DNA of 64,000 nt. Source: DYRG01 sp041161065 (GTDB taxonomy: Bacteria; Pseudomonadota; Gammaproteobacteria; Beggiatoales; Beggiatoaceae). Position 1 is the stretch's first letter; each line of letters starts with the position of its first letter. The DNA is taken from positions 1 through 64,000 of the forward strand of contig JBEAVE010000030.1 in the NCBI GenBank assembly GCA_041161065.1, in the 5' to 3' direction. Shown here in pieces: positions 8,650 through 17,332 of the stretch. The notes under the pieces are model-generated. The model was not told the DNA's origin and did not search any database. It saw nothing but the letters and a program-made list of their open reading frames with translations. The position numbers were made by a program, and so were the translations under genes.

Positions 8650-10543
8650 ATGACATATCAAGAAATTTATAATCGTTCCATTCAAGACCCGAACGGTTTT
8701 TGGGGCGATGCGGCGCAAGATATTGTTTTTACTAAAAAATGGGACAAAGTCCTCGATGATAGCCGTCCGCCTTTTTATCGTTGGTTTAGCGGCGCGGAAT
8801 TAAATACTTGCTACAACGCCGTCGATATTCATGTCGAACAAGGTCGCGGCGACCAATTAGCGATCATTTACGATAGCCCTGTTTCTGACACCAAACGCAC
8901 TTACACTTACGCGCAATTTCTCGATCAAGTTTCAAAATTTGCAGGAGTCCTTAAAAATCAAGGCGTTGAAAAAGGCGACCGCGTGATCGTTTATATGCCG
9001 ATGATTCCAGAGGCTTTAATTGCGATGTTGGCGTGCGCACGCTTGGGCGCGGTGCATTCAGTGGTTTTCGGTGGATTCGCTCCCAACGAACTCGCCACCC
9101 GCATCGACGACGCAAAACCCAAAGTAATCGTCAGCGCATCGTGCGGCATCGAAGGCAAAAAAGTGATTTCTTATAAGCCTTTACTTGATGACGCGATTGA
9201 AAAATCTACTCATCAACCTGATAAATGCGTGATTGTTCAAAGACCTATGGTTGCGGCAACTTTGAAAGAAGGGCGTGATTTAGATTGGGCAGTCGCAATG
9301 ACAACCGCTCAACCTGCCGATTGTGTTTCCGTGCAAGCCACTGATCCGCTTTATATTTTGTACACTTCTGGCACAACAGGTCAGCCTAAAGGGATCGTTC
9401 GTGACAATGGGGGACACGCCGTCGCCATCAAATGGACAATGAAAAACATCTACAACGTCGAAGCGGGTGATGTGTATTGGGCTGCGTCGGACGTGGGCTG
9501 GGTTGTAGGGCATTCTTATATCGTGTATGGACCTTTATTAAAAGGTTGCACGACAGTCATTTATGAAGGAAAACCCGTCGGCACACCCGACCCTGGGGCG
9601 TTTTGGCGAATGATAAATGAGTACAAAATCAAAGTGTTATTCACTGCGCCGACCGCGTTTCGGGCGATCAAAAAAGAAGACCCCAATGGCGAATTCATCA
9701 AAAAATACGACATTTCCAGTTTGAAATACCTCTTTTTGGCGGGCGAACGCTGCGATCCCGACACTTTGTATTGGGCGCAAGAAAAATTGAATATTCCCGT
9801 CATCGACCATTGGTGGCAAACCGAAACGGGTTGGGGAATCGCGGCAAACTGCATGGGCATCGAAGCCTTGCCAGTCAAAGCGGGATCACCGACGTGCGCA
9901 TCGCCTGGTTACGACGTGCAAATCCTTGATGAAGAAGGAAAAGAAATGCCAGCGGGTGAAATGGGTAACATTTGCATCAAATTACCAATGCCGCCCGCCT
10001 GCTTGCCGACCTTGTGGAGAAATGAAGATCGTTTCCATCATGCGTACCTAAGTCGTTATAATGGTTACTATTTAACGGGCGACGCGGGTTACAAAGATGC
10101 GGACGGTTATTTGTGGATCATGAGTCGGATCGATGACGTAATTAACGTCGCAGGACACCGTTTATCGACGGGGGCGATGGAAGAAGTTTTATCAGGACAC
10201 CCAGACGTGGCGGAATGCGCGGTGATCGGCGTGGCGGATCAACTCAAAGGGCAATTACCACTTCGGTTTAGTCGTTTTAAAATCAGGAGTCAATCGTCCC
10301 GACGCAGATATTCTCAACGAATTAGTTAAACGAGTCCGTGATCAAATCGGTGCGGTTGCGGCATTTAAACAAGCGGTGATTGTGAAACGTTTGCCAAAAA
10401 CCCGTTCAGGCAAAATTCTTCGCGGAACAATGGCAAAAATCGCCGATTCTCTCGACTACAAAGCCCCCGCAACCATCGACGATCCCGCTATTTTAGGCGA
10501 AATCTCCGATATGCTAAAAACCATCGGCTACGCTAAACCATAA
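8650..10543 (+). pseudogene. prpE: Propionyl-CoA synthetase (acyl-CoA ligase), frameshift near the C-terminus
   Basis: AMP-forming acyl-CoA ligase activating propionate (or acetate) to its CoA ester. Visible motifs: N-terminal ACAS domain with DPNGFWGDAAQDI, the P-loop-like YTSGTTGQPKGI, WWQTETGWGI, YYLTGDAG and IMSRIDDVINVAGHRLSTGAMEE. Ser/Thr-rich details and a length of about 631 residues fit PrpE. The first frame stops at 10329. An extra C at about 10264 shifts it: without it the frame continues PLGLVVLKSGVNRPDA... and includes KTRSGKILRGTM with the catalytic, acetylatable lysine, ending at 10543. The start chosen is the ATG at 8650 behind GGAGG; an upstream TTG is less likely. Either a true recent mutation or a sequencing error. 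Confidence 0.88.
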
Positions 10544-10567
10544 TTGCTTTCTTTTAATTCAATTCTT

Positions 10568-10600
10568 CCTCTTTTGTTTCCATAATAAAAGAGGATTTTT
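10568..10600 (+). terminator. Rho-independent terminator of prpE
   Basis: A perfect 8-bp inverted repeat CCTCTTTT / AAAAGAGG with an 11-nt loop is followed by ATTTTT. It lies between prpE and the Argonaute gene, so the latter probably has its own promoter or depends on read-through. Confidence 0.65.
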
Positions 10601-10622
10601 ACACCTAAATAAGGAGAATATC

Positions 10623-12779
10623 ATGTCTGATAATTATTTATTTTCAGAAATTTATCCTGTAATTAAAGAGAACCTGCCCAGACTATTTGCATATAGAATA
10701 ACCATTTCTTCAGGGATAGAAAAAGAAATTGGACGTAAATTATGCTATCGCTTAGGTGAAGAGTGGGGTGGATACTGGACTTTTGAGGAAGGATTAATTA
10801 TTGGAGATTTAGAAAAATCAAAAGAAGAGTGTAAAGCTACATTAGACATATTGTGGAAAAAGCCAGTATTCAATAACTTGGTAGAAATTTCTCAATTTAC
10901 TAATTTTGATATTACACCATCAATAATGGCATCATTTTTTAGCGTAATTATAACAAAAAAACATCAATATCAATTAAATAAAATGTTAGGGGAGGTTTTT
11001 GTTTCTGGTGATGTACAAGTTAAAAAAGAATGTAATATTAAAAGGGTAGTCTTTCAAGATTATCCATGTATCTTTATTTCTATAAAATCTGATTTATCAT
11101 ATAAGTATGAAATTTGTGATTTTATTAAAAAGAATGGACATGAATCTCTTATCGGAAAATCTGTAAAATGTAAATATAATGATCACACTGGAACTATCAG
11201 AAAAATAATAGGTGAATTAAAAGATCATCGTCAAAGATTATTGGCTAATTGTTCAGAGGAAGGAAAAAAATATTTATTAGAAGGAAATGATAGTAGTTTA
11301 GTTGTCAGTCTTGGTCAGTATGATTATGTAATAGATGCTTTAAAATTAACGGTCACTTTAAGTGATCTCAAAACTCATAAGAACTATTATAATGCAGATT
11401 CAAATAAAATTTCAAAAAATATGCGTTTAACACCAGAGAACCGCTTTAATTTAATAAAAAAAATAGCTACTTTTCTAAATGCAAAAGAAAGAAGATATAT
11501 TCGAGAAGAACCAATAAAGCAATTAATAAATCAGAATATCTTTTTTAACCAAAATGATATTTTAGAAGAACAATATATTAAATTTGGTAATGATAAATCT
11601 CATGCTTTTAATAGCAAAATAATTAGTCATTTAAAAAAATTCGGTCTTTACAAAGTAAATTCGATCGACAAATCTATAAGGATAGGACTTATTTCTATAG
11701 CAGAAAAATCTCCAAAATTATTTTTAGAAAAATTAAACGAAATATTTAAGTCTCTTTCTTTCAAGTTAAAAACTGTTCCTGTATTAATTAATGGAGAATC
11801 AAGGAACACACAACGAATTTTTGACGCAAAACCTGCAAGTATAGAAAAGGCAATTAAACCATTTTTAGATATAACTGAACAAGTTGATATTATTCTTACT
11901 ATATTGCCAGACTCTGAAACCGAAGATACTGAAAATACTGAAAATACTGATAACAATGATTCTCCTTACAAAACATTAAAAAGAATCTGTCTGAAAAATG
12001 GTATTCAAAGTCAAATTGTAAGTGAGAAAACAGTAAGTGACTACAATTTTAAAATAGATAATATTGTTCTAGGTATTTTAGCTAAAACAGGTAACATTCC
12101 TTACATCCTTAGTGAACCTCTTGATTTTACTGATTTTGTCGTTGGCATTGATATTGGCAGAAAAACTCCCAGAAATACAAAAGGTAGCATTAATATTGCG
12201 GCAGCTTCTCGAGTGTATTTAAATAACGGAGAATTATTTCAATATAATATATGTGAAGATATTGTTGAGGGAGAAACGTTGCCAAAAAATATCTTGCAAT
12301 CCTTTTTTCCATTGAAAGAATTTGGAGGAAAAAGGGTAATAATTCATAGAGATGGTCTATTTCGTGGAAATGAAGTTAAAGATTTAAATGAATGGGCTGA
12401 AGATATTAATGCAACTTTCTATTTAGTCGAGATTACAAAAGATGGAAACCCTCGTATTTATTCTACTGATGGACAAATTGTTATTTTTCCTCAAAAAGGA
12501 GATGGCTTTTATCTTAATGATAAACAAGCTATTTTAGTTTCTTCTTTGCCTCCTTCTAAAATGGGCACACCTCAAACATTAAGAATCACTTGTAAGAGCG
12601 ACAATATAACAATTCAACAAGCGTTGCAATCAGTTTTAGCTATGACATTATTACATTACGGTTCTCTACATCCACCCAAATTACCTATTACAATTTATTA
12701 CAGTGATATTATTGCAAACTTAGCAATCAATGGAATAAAACCCAAAAATATGACGGGCAATATTCCTTATTGGTTATGA
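10623..12779 (+). CDS. Long prokaryotic Argonaute with complete candidate catalytic tetrad
   Basis: A 718-residue protein of the Argonaute superfamily, expected to use a short 5'-phosphorylated guide to bind, and probably cut, nucleic acid. The N-terminal half is poorly conserved (N and PAZ regions, roughly residues 1-370). The MID domain shows the 5'-phosphate pocket pattern Y449-x3-K453, Q464 (GIQSQ) and K488 (LAKTG). The PIWI domain shows D510 (VVGIDIGR), a probable glutamate finger E551 (EGETLP), D577 (IIHRDG) and D695 (IYYSD), i.e. a DEDD set, so slicing activity is likely. A strong AAGGAGA ribosome site precedes the ATG. No nuclease, helicase or Cas4-like partner gene is adjacent: upstream is metabolic prpE, downstream a MITE and proS. 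The gene is clearly richer in A+T than its neighbours, suggesting horizontal acquisition as a host-defence gene. Whether guides and targets are DNA or RNA cannot be read from sequence. Confidence 0.93.
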   Translation: MSDNYLFSEIYPVIKENLPRLFAYRITISSGIEKEIGRKLCYRLGEEWGGYWTFEEGLIIGDLEKSKEECKATLDILWKKPVFNNLVEISQFTNFDITPSIMASFFSVIITKKHQYQLNKMLGEVFVSGDVQVKKECNIKRVVFQDYPCIFISIKSDLSYKYEICDFIKKNGHESLIGKSVKCKYNDHTGTIRKIIGELKDHRQRLLANCSEEGKKYLLEGNDSSLVVSLGQYDYVIDALKLTVTLSDLKTHKNYYNADSNKISKNMRLTPENRFNLIKKIATFLNAKERRYIREEPIKQLINQNIFFNQNDILEEQYIKFGNDKSHAFNSKIISHLKKFGLYKVNSIDKSIRIGLISIAEKSPKLFLEKLNEIFKSLSFKLKTVPVLINGESRNTQRIFDAKPASIEKAIKPFLDITEQVDIILTILPDSETEDTENTENTDNNDSPYKTLKRICLKNGIQSQIVSEKTVSDYNFKIDNIVLGILAKTGNIPYILSEPLDFTDFVVGIDIGRKTPRNTKGSINIAAASRVYLNNGELFQYNICEDIVEGETLPKNILQSFFPLKEFGGKRVIIHRDGLFRGNEVKDLNEWAEDINATFYLVEITKDGNPRIYSTDGQIVIFPQKGDGFYLNDKQAILVSSLPPSKMGTPQTLRITCKSDNITIQQALQSVLAMTLLHYGSLHPPKLPITIYYSDIIANLAINGIKPKNMTGNIPYWL

Positions 12780-12786
12780 AATAAAG

Positions 12787-12879
12787 GGTAGTGGTCAAAA
12801 ACAAGAGATGATTTTATGAATGTTTTCTTTATTTTCAGTAAATTACAGATTTAAGCAGCATCTTAATTTGATTACTACC
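12787..12879. mobile_element. MITE-like element, copy A (93 bp)
   Basis: The left end GGTAGTGGTCAAA and the right end TTTGATTACTACC are inverted repeats of 13 bp with one or two mismatches. A gapless, roughly 80% identical 93-bp copy lies at 36079-36171. There is no coding capacity. The element starts 8 bp after the Argonaute stop codon. No clear target-site duplication was recognised. The matching autonomous transposon is not in the window. Confidence 0.75.
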
Positions 12880-13094
12880 CCGTTATTTATGCAATAATAA
12901 TTACTCATTTCTCTCGATAAAGGTTCTTCAAAAGTTTGTTTGTATATTTCGCAATACATTTTCTTAAATTCTACCCATCGTTTCTCAAATCGTAACCGCT
13001 CTAAAATTGGGAGTGTTTCTAATTGCCATATTCGTATATGGAAGCGAGGACGCAACTTGCGTTTTTTTAATATATAATAAACTGATTTAAGCAA
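12843..13094 (-). CDS. Small hypothetical ORF running into the MITE (doubtful)
   Basis: An 83-codon minus-strand frame between proS and the Argonaute gene. Its last ~13 codons are MITE sequence, so if it was ever a gene its original C-terminus has been replaced. The composition (LERLRFEKRWVEFKKMYCEIYKQ) is plausible for a helical protein, but no family is recognised and no ribosome site is evident. It may be noncoding or a decayed gene remnant. Confidence 0.2.
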   Translation of the reverse strand: MLKSVYYILKKRKLRPRFHIRIWQLETLPILERLRFEKRWVEFKKMYCEIYKQTFEEPLSREMSNYYCINNGVVIKLRCCLNL

Positions 13095-13112
13095 ATTTCA
13101 AAGGATTTTAAG

Positions 13113-14828
13113 ATGCGAGCTACGCAATTACTCATTTCAACTCTCAAAGAAACTCCCGCCGATGCAGAAATCATTAGTCATCAACTTTTATTAAGAGCCG
13201 GCATGATTCGAAAATTAGAGGCAAATGGTTTGTATAATTGGTTGCCATTGGGTTTGAAAGTGTTAAGAAAAGTCGAGAAAATTATCCGCGAAGAAATGGA
13301 TAAATCCAGTGCGCAAGAAGTGCTAATGCCTGTTGTGCAACCTGCTGATTTATGGATAGAATCTAAACGTTGGGAATATTATGGCGCAGAATTATTGCGT
13401 TTCAAAGATCGTCATGATCGTGAATTTTGTTTAGGTCCTACGCATGAAGAAGTGATTACAGATATTGCGCGCCGAGAACTAAAAAGTTATAAACAACTTC
13501 CTATCAATTTTTATCAAATTCAAACTAAGTTTCGTGATGAAGTTCGTCCTCGTTTTGGGATTATGCGGGCGAGAGAATTTATTATGAAAGATGCGTATTC
13601 TTTTCATTTGACGCAAGCCTCGTTACAACAAACTTATGATGTGATGTTTGAAACTTATTGCCGCATTTTCAATCGGTTAGGATTACAATTTCGGGCAGTT
13701 TTAGCGGATACGGGATCAATTGGTGGCAATAAATCCCATGAATTTCATGTGCTTGCATCATCAGGCGAAGATGCAATTGCGTATAGCGATCAAAGCGATT
13801 ATGCGGCAAACGTTGAATTAGCTGAAGCGATTTCTCCAAGTGTTTCTCGTCCTCAAGCAACGCAAACCTTACAAAAGGTTTCAACACCCAATCAACACAG
13901 TATTGAAGAAGTGAGCAACTTCTTAAAAGTTTCTCCAAAACAGTGTTTGAAAACTTTAGTCGTTTATGGAAAAGAAGACGGTTTAGTTGCTCTCGTTTTA
14001 CGGGGTGATCACCAATTAAATACCATTAAAGCTGCAAAACACGAATTGATTGCATCACCCGTTGTTTTTGCAAGCAATGAAGAAATCAAAGCCACGATTG
14101 GTTGTGAAATCGGTTCAATTGGCGTAATTGATTTGAAAATTCCGATGATTGTTGATCGAAGTGCTTTGCAAGTTGTTGATTTTGTGTGTGGTGCAAATGA
14201 AGACGGATTTCATTTAACGGGTGTAAATTGGGGAAGAGATTTACCAGAACCTACCAATGTTTTTGATTTAAGAAACGTTGTAGAAAATGATCCCAGCCCT
14301 GATGGAAAAGGATATTTGAAAATCGCACGCGGCATTGAAGTGGGACATATATTTCAATTGGGAGAAAAATATAGTTCTGCGATGCAAGCAACGGTTTTAG
14401 ATGAAACAGGAAAAGCGGTAACGATGACAATGGGTTGCTATGGCATTGGTGTAACGCGAGTTGTTGCGGCAGCAATTGAGCAAAATCATGATGAAAAAGG
14501 GATTATTTGGCACGATAATATTGCTCCCTTTCAAATTGTTTTAACGCCGATGAGTATGCACAAATCAAAACGCTTAGAAATAGCGACAGAAGAACTTTAT
14601 CAAAAACTTATTTCTGAGGGATTTGAAGTATTATTTGATGATCGTAAAGAACGGGCGGGAGCAATGTTTGCGGATTGGGAATTAATTGGAATTCCTCATC
14701 GATTAGTGATTAGTGATAAAGGATTAGATGAACAACTTTTTGAATATAAAGGTCGCCGTGATAAAGAACCCCAAAAAATCCCTGCTTCTGAATTAATCAA
14801 TTTTTTAAAATCTAAGATTTTGAATTAA
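13113..14828 (+). CDS. proS: Prolyl-tRNA synthetase
   Basis: A 571-residue class II aminoacyl-tRNA synthetase of the bacterial type. Class II motif 2 is seen in FRDEVRPRFGIMRAREFIMKDAYSFH and motif 3 in GCYGIGVTRVVAAAIEQNHDEKGIIWHDNIAPFQ. Between them is the YbaK-like editing insertion (about residues 220-390), which hydrolyses Ala-tRNAPro. The C-terminal anticodon-binding domain contains FDDRKERAGAMFADWELIGIPHRLVI. Full length. A -10-like TATAAT lies at 13073-13078, without a convincing -35. Confidence 0.98.
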   Translation: MRATQLLISTLKETPADAEIISHQLLLRAGMIRKLEANGLYNWLPLGLKVLRKVEKIIREEMDKSSAQEVLMPVVQPADLWIESKRWEYYGAELLRFKDRHDREFCLGPTHEEVITDIARRELKSYKQLPINFYQIQTKFRDEVRPRFGIMRAREFIMKDAYSFHLTQASLQQTYDVMFETYCRIFNRLGLQFRAVLADTGSIGGNKSHEFHVLASSGEDAIAYSDQSDYAANVELAEAISPSVSRPQATQTLQKVSTPNQHSIEEVSNFLKVSPKQCLKTLVVYGKEDGLVALVLRGDHQLNTIKAAKHELIASPVVFASNEEIKATIGCEIGSIGVIDLKIPMIVDRSALQVVDFVCGANEDGFHLTGVNWGRDLPEPTNVFDLRNVVENDPSPDGKGYLKIARGIEVGHIFQLGEKYSSAMQATVLDETGKAVTMTMGCYGIGVTRVVAAAIEQNHDEKGIIWHDNIAPFQIVLTPMSMHKSKRLEIATEELYQKLISEGFEVLFDDRKERAGAMFADWELIGIPHRLVISDKGLDEQLFEYKGRRDKEPQKIPASELINFLKSKILN

Positions 14829-14841
14829 TTGATTTTTTATG

Positions 14842-14867
14842 ACTTGTTGGTTTTAAAGCTAGCAAGT
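14842..14867 (+). terminator. Weak hairpin after proS
   Basis: ACTTGTTGG and CTAGCAAGT can pair over 9 bp with G-U wobbles around an 8-nt loop; an AT-rich but not T-only tract follows. It may be a weak terminator or processing site between proS and the next gene. Confidence 0.3.
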
Positions 14868-14896
14868 TATATATTCAATAAATAGGAGAAAAAACC

Positions 14897-15565
14897 ATGA
14901 CAACCACTACTTTAGAAGATGTTTGGGCACTTTTTAGAGAAACTGATCGGATTATAAAAGAAAACGCGAAAGAAACTGATCGTAAATTTCAAGAAACCGA
15001 TCTTAAATTCCAAGAAACGGATCGAATTATTAAGGAAAATGCACAAGCGGCTGAGAAGCGTTCTCAAGAAGCAGAGAAACGTATGCAGGAACTTGACCGT
15101 TTTTTGAAACAACAAACTAAAGAACTTAATAGAAAAATGGGGGATTTAGGGAATCGGTTGGGTGATTTTGTGGAGGCATTTGTCGAGCCTGCAGTGGTGA
15201 AATTATTTCAACAGTGGGGATTAAATGTTCATGTGGTGAGTCCAAATGTTAGAATAAAAAGACCTGAAATTGGGTTAGCAACAGAAATAGATTTGTTGGT
15301 TTCAAATGGCGATACTTGTGTGTTGGTGGAAGTGAAGAGTAATTTGAGCATTGATGATGTTAATGAGCACCTTGAAAGAATGAATAAATTTAAGCAATTA
15401 TTGCCTGAATATGCGCATAAGAAAGCCTTTGGTGCGGTCGCGGGAATGGTGATTTCTGATCGGGTTGCAAAGTATGCGTATGAAAGGGGATTTTTTGTGA
15501 TTGGACAAAGCGATGATATTGCGGTGATTCTAAACGAGAGCAATTTCATACCCACTGCGTGGTAA
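14897..15565 (+). CDS. DUF3782-like coiled-coil protein with PD-(D/E)XK nuclease-type fold (second copy)
   Basis: A 222-residue protein of unknown function. Residues 13-90 form a coiled coil built from repeats of ETDRxIKEN, ETDRKFQ and ETDLKFQ units, which are also visible as DNA-level repeats. The C-terminal domain has EIDLLVSNGD followed by CVLVEVKSNL, the D...ExK core of PD-(D/E)XK nucleases. The domain order and the GDLGNRLGDFVEAFVEPAV linker parallel the protein at 1209-1763, so the two are paralogues. A ribosome site (AGGAG) precedes the ATG. Variable repeat number in such proteins is common; their role is unknown. Confidence 0.75.
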   Translation: MTTTTLEDVWALFRETDRIIKENAKETDRKFQETDLKFQETDRIIKENAQAAEKRSQEAEKRMQELDRFLKQQTKELNRKMGDLGNRLGDFVEAFVEPAVVKLFQQWGLNVHVVSPNVRIKRPEIGLATEIDLLVSNGDTCVLVEVKSNLSIDDVNEHLERMNKFKQLLPEYAHKKAFGAVAGMVISDRVAKYAYERGFFVIGQSDDIAVILNESNFIPTAW

Positions 15566-15599
15566 TATTTGTTTGTGGATATGAAATTGGAGAAACGGA

Positions 15600-15920
15600 T
15601 TAAGTGAAACTAATGGAATGTCCAGCTTGTTCAGAACAAATATTTCCTAATAAAGAAAAGAGTTCTTCTTGGTCGGTTTCGTTTTTCCAAACGCCTTCGG
15701 TGTCGTCGTAATTGAAATGGAATCCGCCTGATTTAGCGGCTACCCATAATTGTTGCAAAGCGTGCTGTCCGTTGATGATGATTTTAGAGCGGTTAGGAAA
15801 ACGCAGGGTTAAAATGTCGCCTTCGGTTTCAAAATCGATTTCCGCGCCGCTTTCGTCGATGGCTTCTTCAACGGCAATTAAGGTATCCTCCAAATGCCGC
15901 TTAAACTCGGATTCTGTCAT
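15600..15920 (-). CDS. cyaY: Frataxin-like iron donor CyaY
   Basis: A 106-residue bacterial frataxin, a regulator of iron supply to Fe-S cluster assembly on IscS/IscU. Characteristic features are the acidic first helix (EFKRHLEDTLIAVEEAIDESGAEIDFETEGDILTLRF, partly quoted by position 5-45) and the IINGQHALQQLWVAAKSGGFHF beta-sheet surface. Divergent from lptM, the common gammaproteobacterial arrangement, which supports the call. Confidence 0.95.
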   Translation of the reverse strand: MTESEFKRHLEDTLIAVEEAIDESGAEIDFETEGDILTLRFPNRSKIIINGQHALQQLWVAAKSGGFHFNYDDTEGVWKNETDQEELFSLLGNICSEQAGHSISFT

Positions 15921-15973
15921 AAACTCCTCTGCTGCTATGTTAGAATGTCACTATGGTAACACCAAATAATCTT

Positions 15974-16096
15974 ATGCAAAACTACTCTATCTTCAAGATT
16001 TTATTACTATTGTTATTGGTGCTCGGTTCGAGTGCGTGCGGACAAAAGGGCGCGCTATATTTACCCGACCCGCCCAAAACGACTGCAACTCCATGA
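15974..16096 (+). CDS. lptM: Small lipoprotein LptM (YifL family)
   Basis: A 40-residue lipoprotein with a hydrophobic signal, a lipobox-type GSSAC and the family core CGQKGALYLP. LptM is known to assist maturation of the LptD-LptE lipopolysaccharide translocon in the outer membrane. The location opposite cyaY is the classical position. Usually lysA follows; here a type II secretion gene follows, overlapping the stop by ATGA. An in-frame ATG 21 bp upstream (15953) is an alternative start. TAGAAT at 15941 could be its -10. Confidence 0.85.
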   Translation: MQNYSIFKILLLLLLVLGSSACGQKGALYLPDPPKTTATP

Positions 16097-17328
16097 AAAA
16101 AATTACTTTTTCATTCAATTCACCGCTCACGTTGCGGCATTTGTTGCTGCATGATGATGCGCTGATTGATCTGCAAACGGGGCAGCACCAATTGCTCATT
16201 CGCCCCGACGATCCCGTTCAACTTGCGCAAACTGCACGACGTTTGCTGCCGCAGTGGCAAAAACCCGTTGCGTTATTTTTGCCGCCGTCCGCATTTGTCT
16301 CAACCCGCGTGCATTTGCCCGGCGTGACACAAGCCAATCTCGCCAATGCGTTGCGTTTGCAATTGCCGCAATTGCTGCCGGGCGTGACGGAGAAACTGTT
16401 GATGAGTGTACCGCCTAAAGTGCGTTCCGACGGGATTTATCTCGTTTTTTGGCTGTCGGCGGGCTACGCTGACGCGCTGTTTAGTGCGTTTTCGCAAGTG
16501 GGGCTGACGTTGAATCGGTTGTCGATGCGTCCGCTCGCCGCGATTTCAAATTCAACATCACAAATCTTTGATAAAGATGCAGAAAACGTGAATTTTCTCG
16601 CGTGGGACGACGGGCAAATCGTGCAGTTTCTTACTTTGACCCGCGATGAATACGACGATCCCACTTTTCAATCCCAGTTCGACCTCGCCGCCCAATCGAC
16701 CGACAACCCCCTCGATACCCTCATAAAAGACAGTACTTCCAAATGGTTACAAGCAAAATCCCTGTCATCAGAGATTTTCAAATACGATTTCACTCCCCCC
16801 CGTGCTGAACAAGCCCAATTAGCTGCTCGTCGTCGCCAAAAATGGTTAGGGGTCAAGGCGTTAGGGGTGGTTTTAGGATTATTAGCGATATGGGCAATTT
16901 TTTGGTCGTGGCATTACATCGACAAAGTCGACAAACGGTTGCAACGTCTACAAGCAGAAACCAAAGATGTTAATCAATTACGTTCGCAAGTGATTGCTTT
17001 AGAAGATAAAATTGCCCCGATTACCGATTTTCCTAATCAAGATATTTCGGGTTTATTAAATTATTTGAACGACGCGATTCCTAAAAATTCGTGGCTGACC
17101 CGATTGAAAGTCGACACCGGTCACGTTGAAGTCGAAGGCATGACCCCCGATCCGAGCAGTATTTTAGAAAAACTGTCGCAAAATTCAGCCTTTAGCGAAG
17201 TCGCCTTTAATCGCCAATTCGACAGTCAAGGCGGCACAGGTAAATTTGGGATTTCTTTCAAATTGAATGGGTTAGAGGTTAAAAAATACCTCGAAAAATA
17301 TTTCCCTCAAAACCAAAAGAACAAATAA
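16093..17328 (+). CDS. gspL: Type II secretion protein GspL (cytoplasmic and inner-membrane platform)
   Basis: A 411-residue bitopic protein. Residues 1-250 form the actin-like cytoplasmic domain that binds the GspE ATPase (VHLPGVTQANLANALRLQLPQLLPG region). One membrane helix follows (about 257-278, LGVVLGLLAIWAIFWSW), then a coiled segment and a ferredoxin-like periplasmic domain (LTRLKVDTGHVEVEGMTPD). The start at 16093 overlaps the lptM stop; a longer frame begins at 16036 but lies within lptM. The PilN-like half also resembles type IV pilus assembly proteins, but the following gspM-like gene supports GspL. Confidence 0.75.
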   Translation: MKKITFSFNSPLTLRHLLLHDDALIDLQTGQHQLLIRPDDPVQLAQTARRLLPQWQKPVALFLPPSAFVSTRVHLPGVTQANLANALRLQLPQLLPGVTEKLLMSVPPKVRSDGIYLVFWLSAGYADALFSAFSQVGLTLNRLSMRPLAAISNSTSQIFDKDAENVNFLAWDDGQIVQFLTLTRDEYDDPTFQSQFDLAAQSTDNPLDTLIKDSTSKWLQAKSLSSEIFKYDFTPPRAEQAQLAARRRQKWLGVKALGVVLGLLAIWAIFWSWHYIDKVDKRLQRLQAETKDVNQLRSQVIALEDKIAPITDFPNQDISGLLNYLNDAIPKNSWLTRLKVDTGHVEVEGMTPDPSSILEKLSQNSAFSEVAFNRQFDSQGGTGKFGISFKLNGLEVKKYLEKYFPQNQKNK

Positions 17329-17332
17329 AGCC

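Noticed and set aside
11900..11960. Short repeated GAAAATACT units in the Argonaute gene as a microsatellite or frameshift site
   Set aside because: They encode an acidic linker (TEDTENTENTDNND) before the MID pocket and keep the frame.
13051..13061. CGCAA-C-TTGCG dyad upstream of proS as regulator site or terminator
   Set aside because: Only 5 bp arms, no loop, no supporting context.
16036..16092. Longer N-terminus for gspL
   Set aside because: It would lie inside lptM, which is well supported by its lipobox and core motif.
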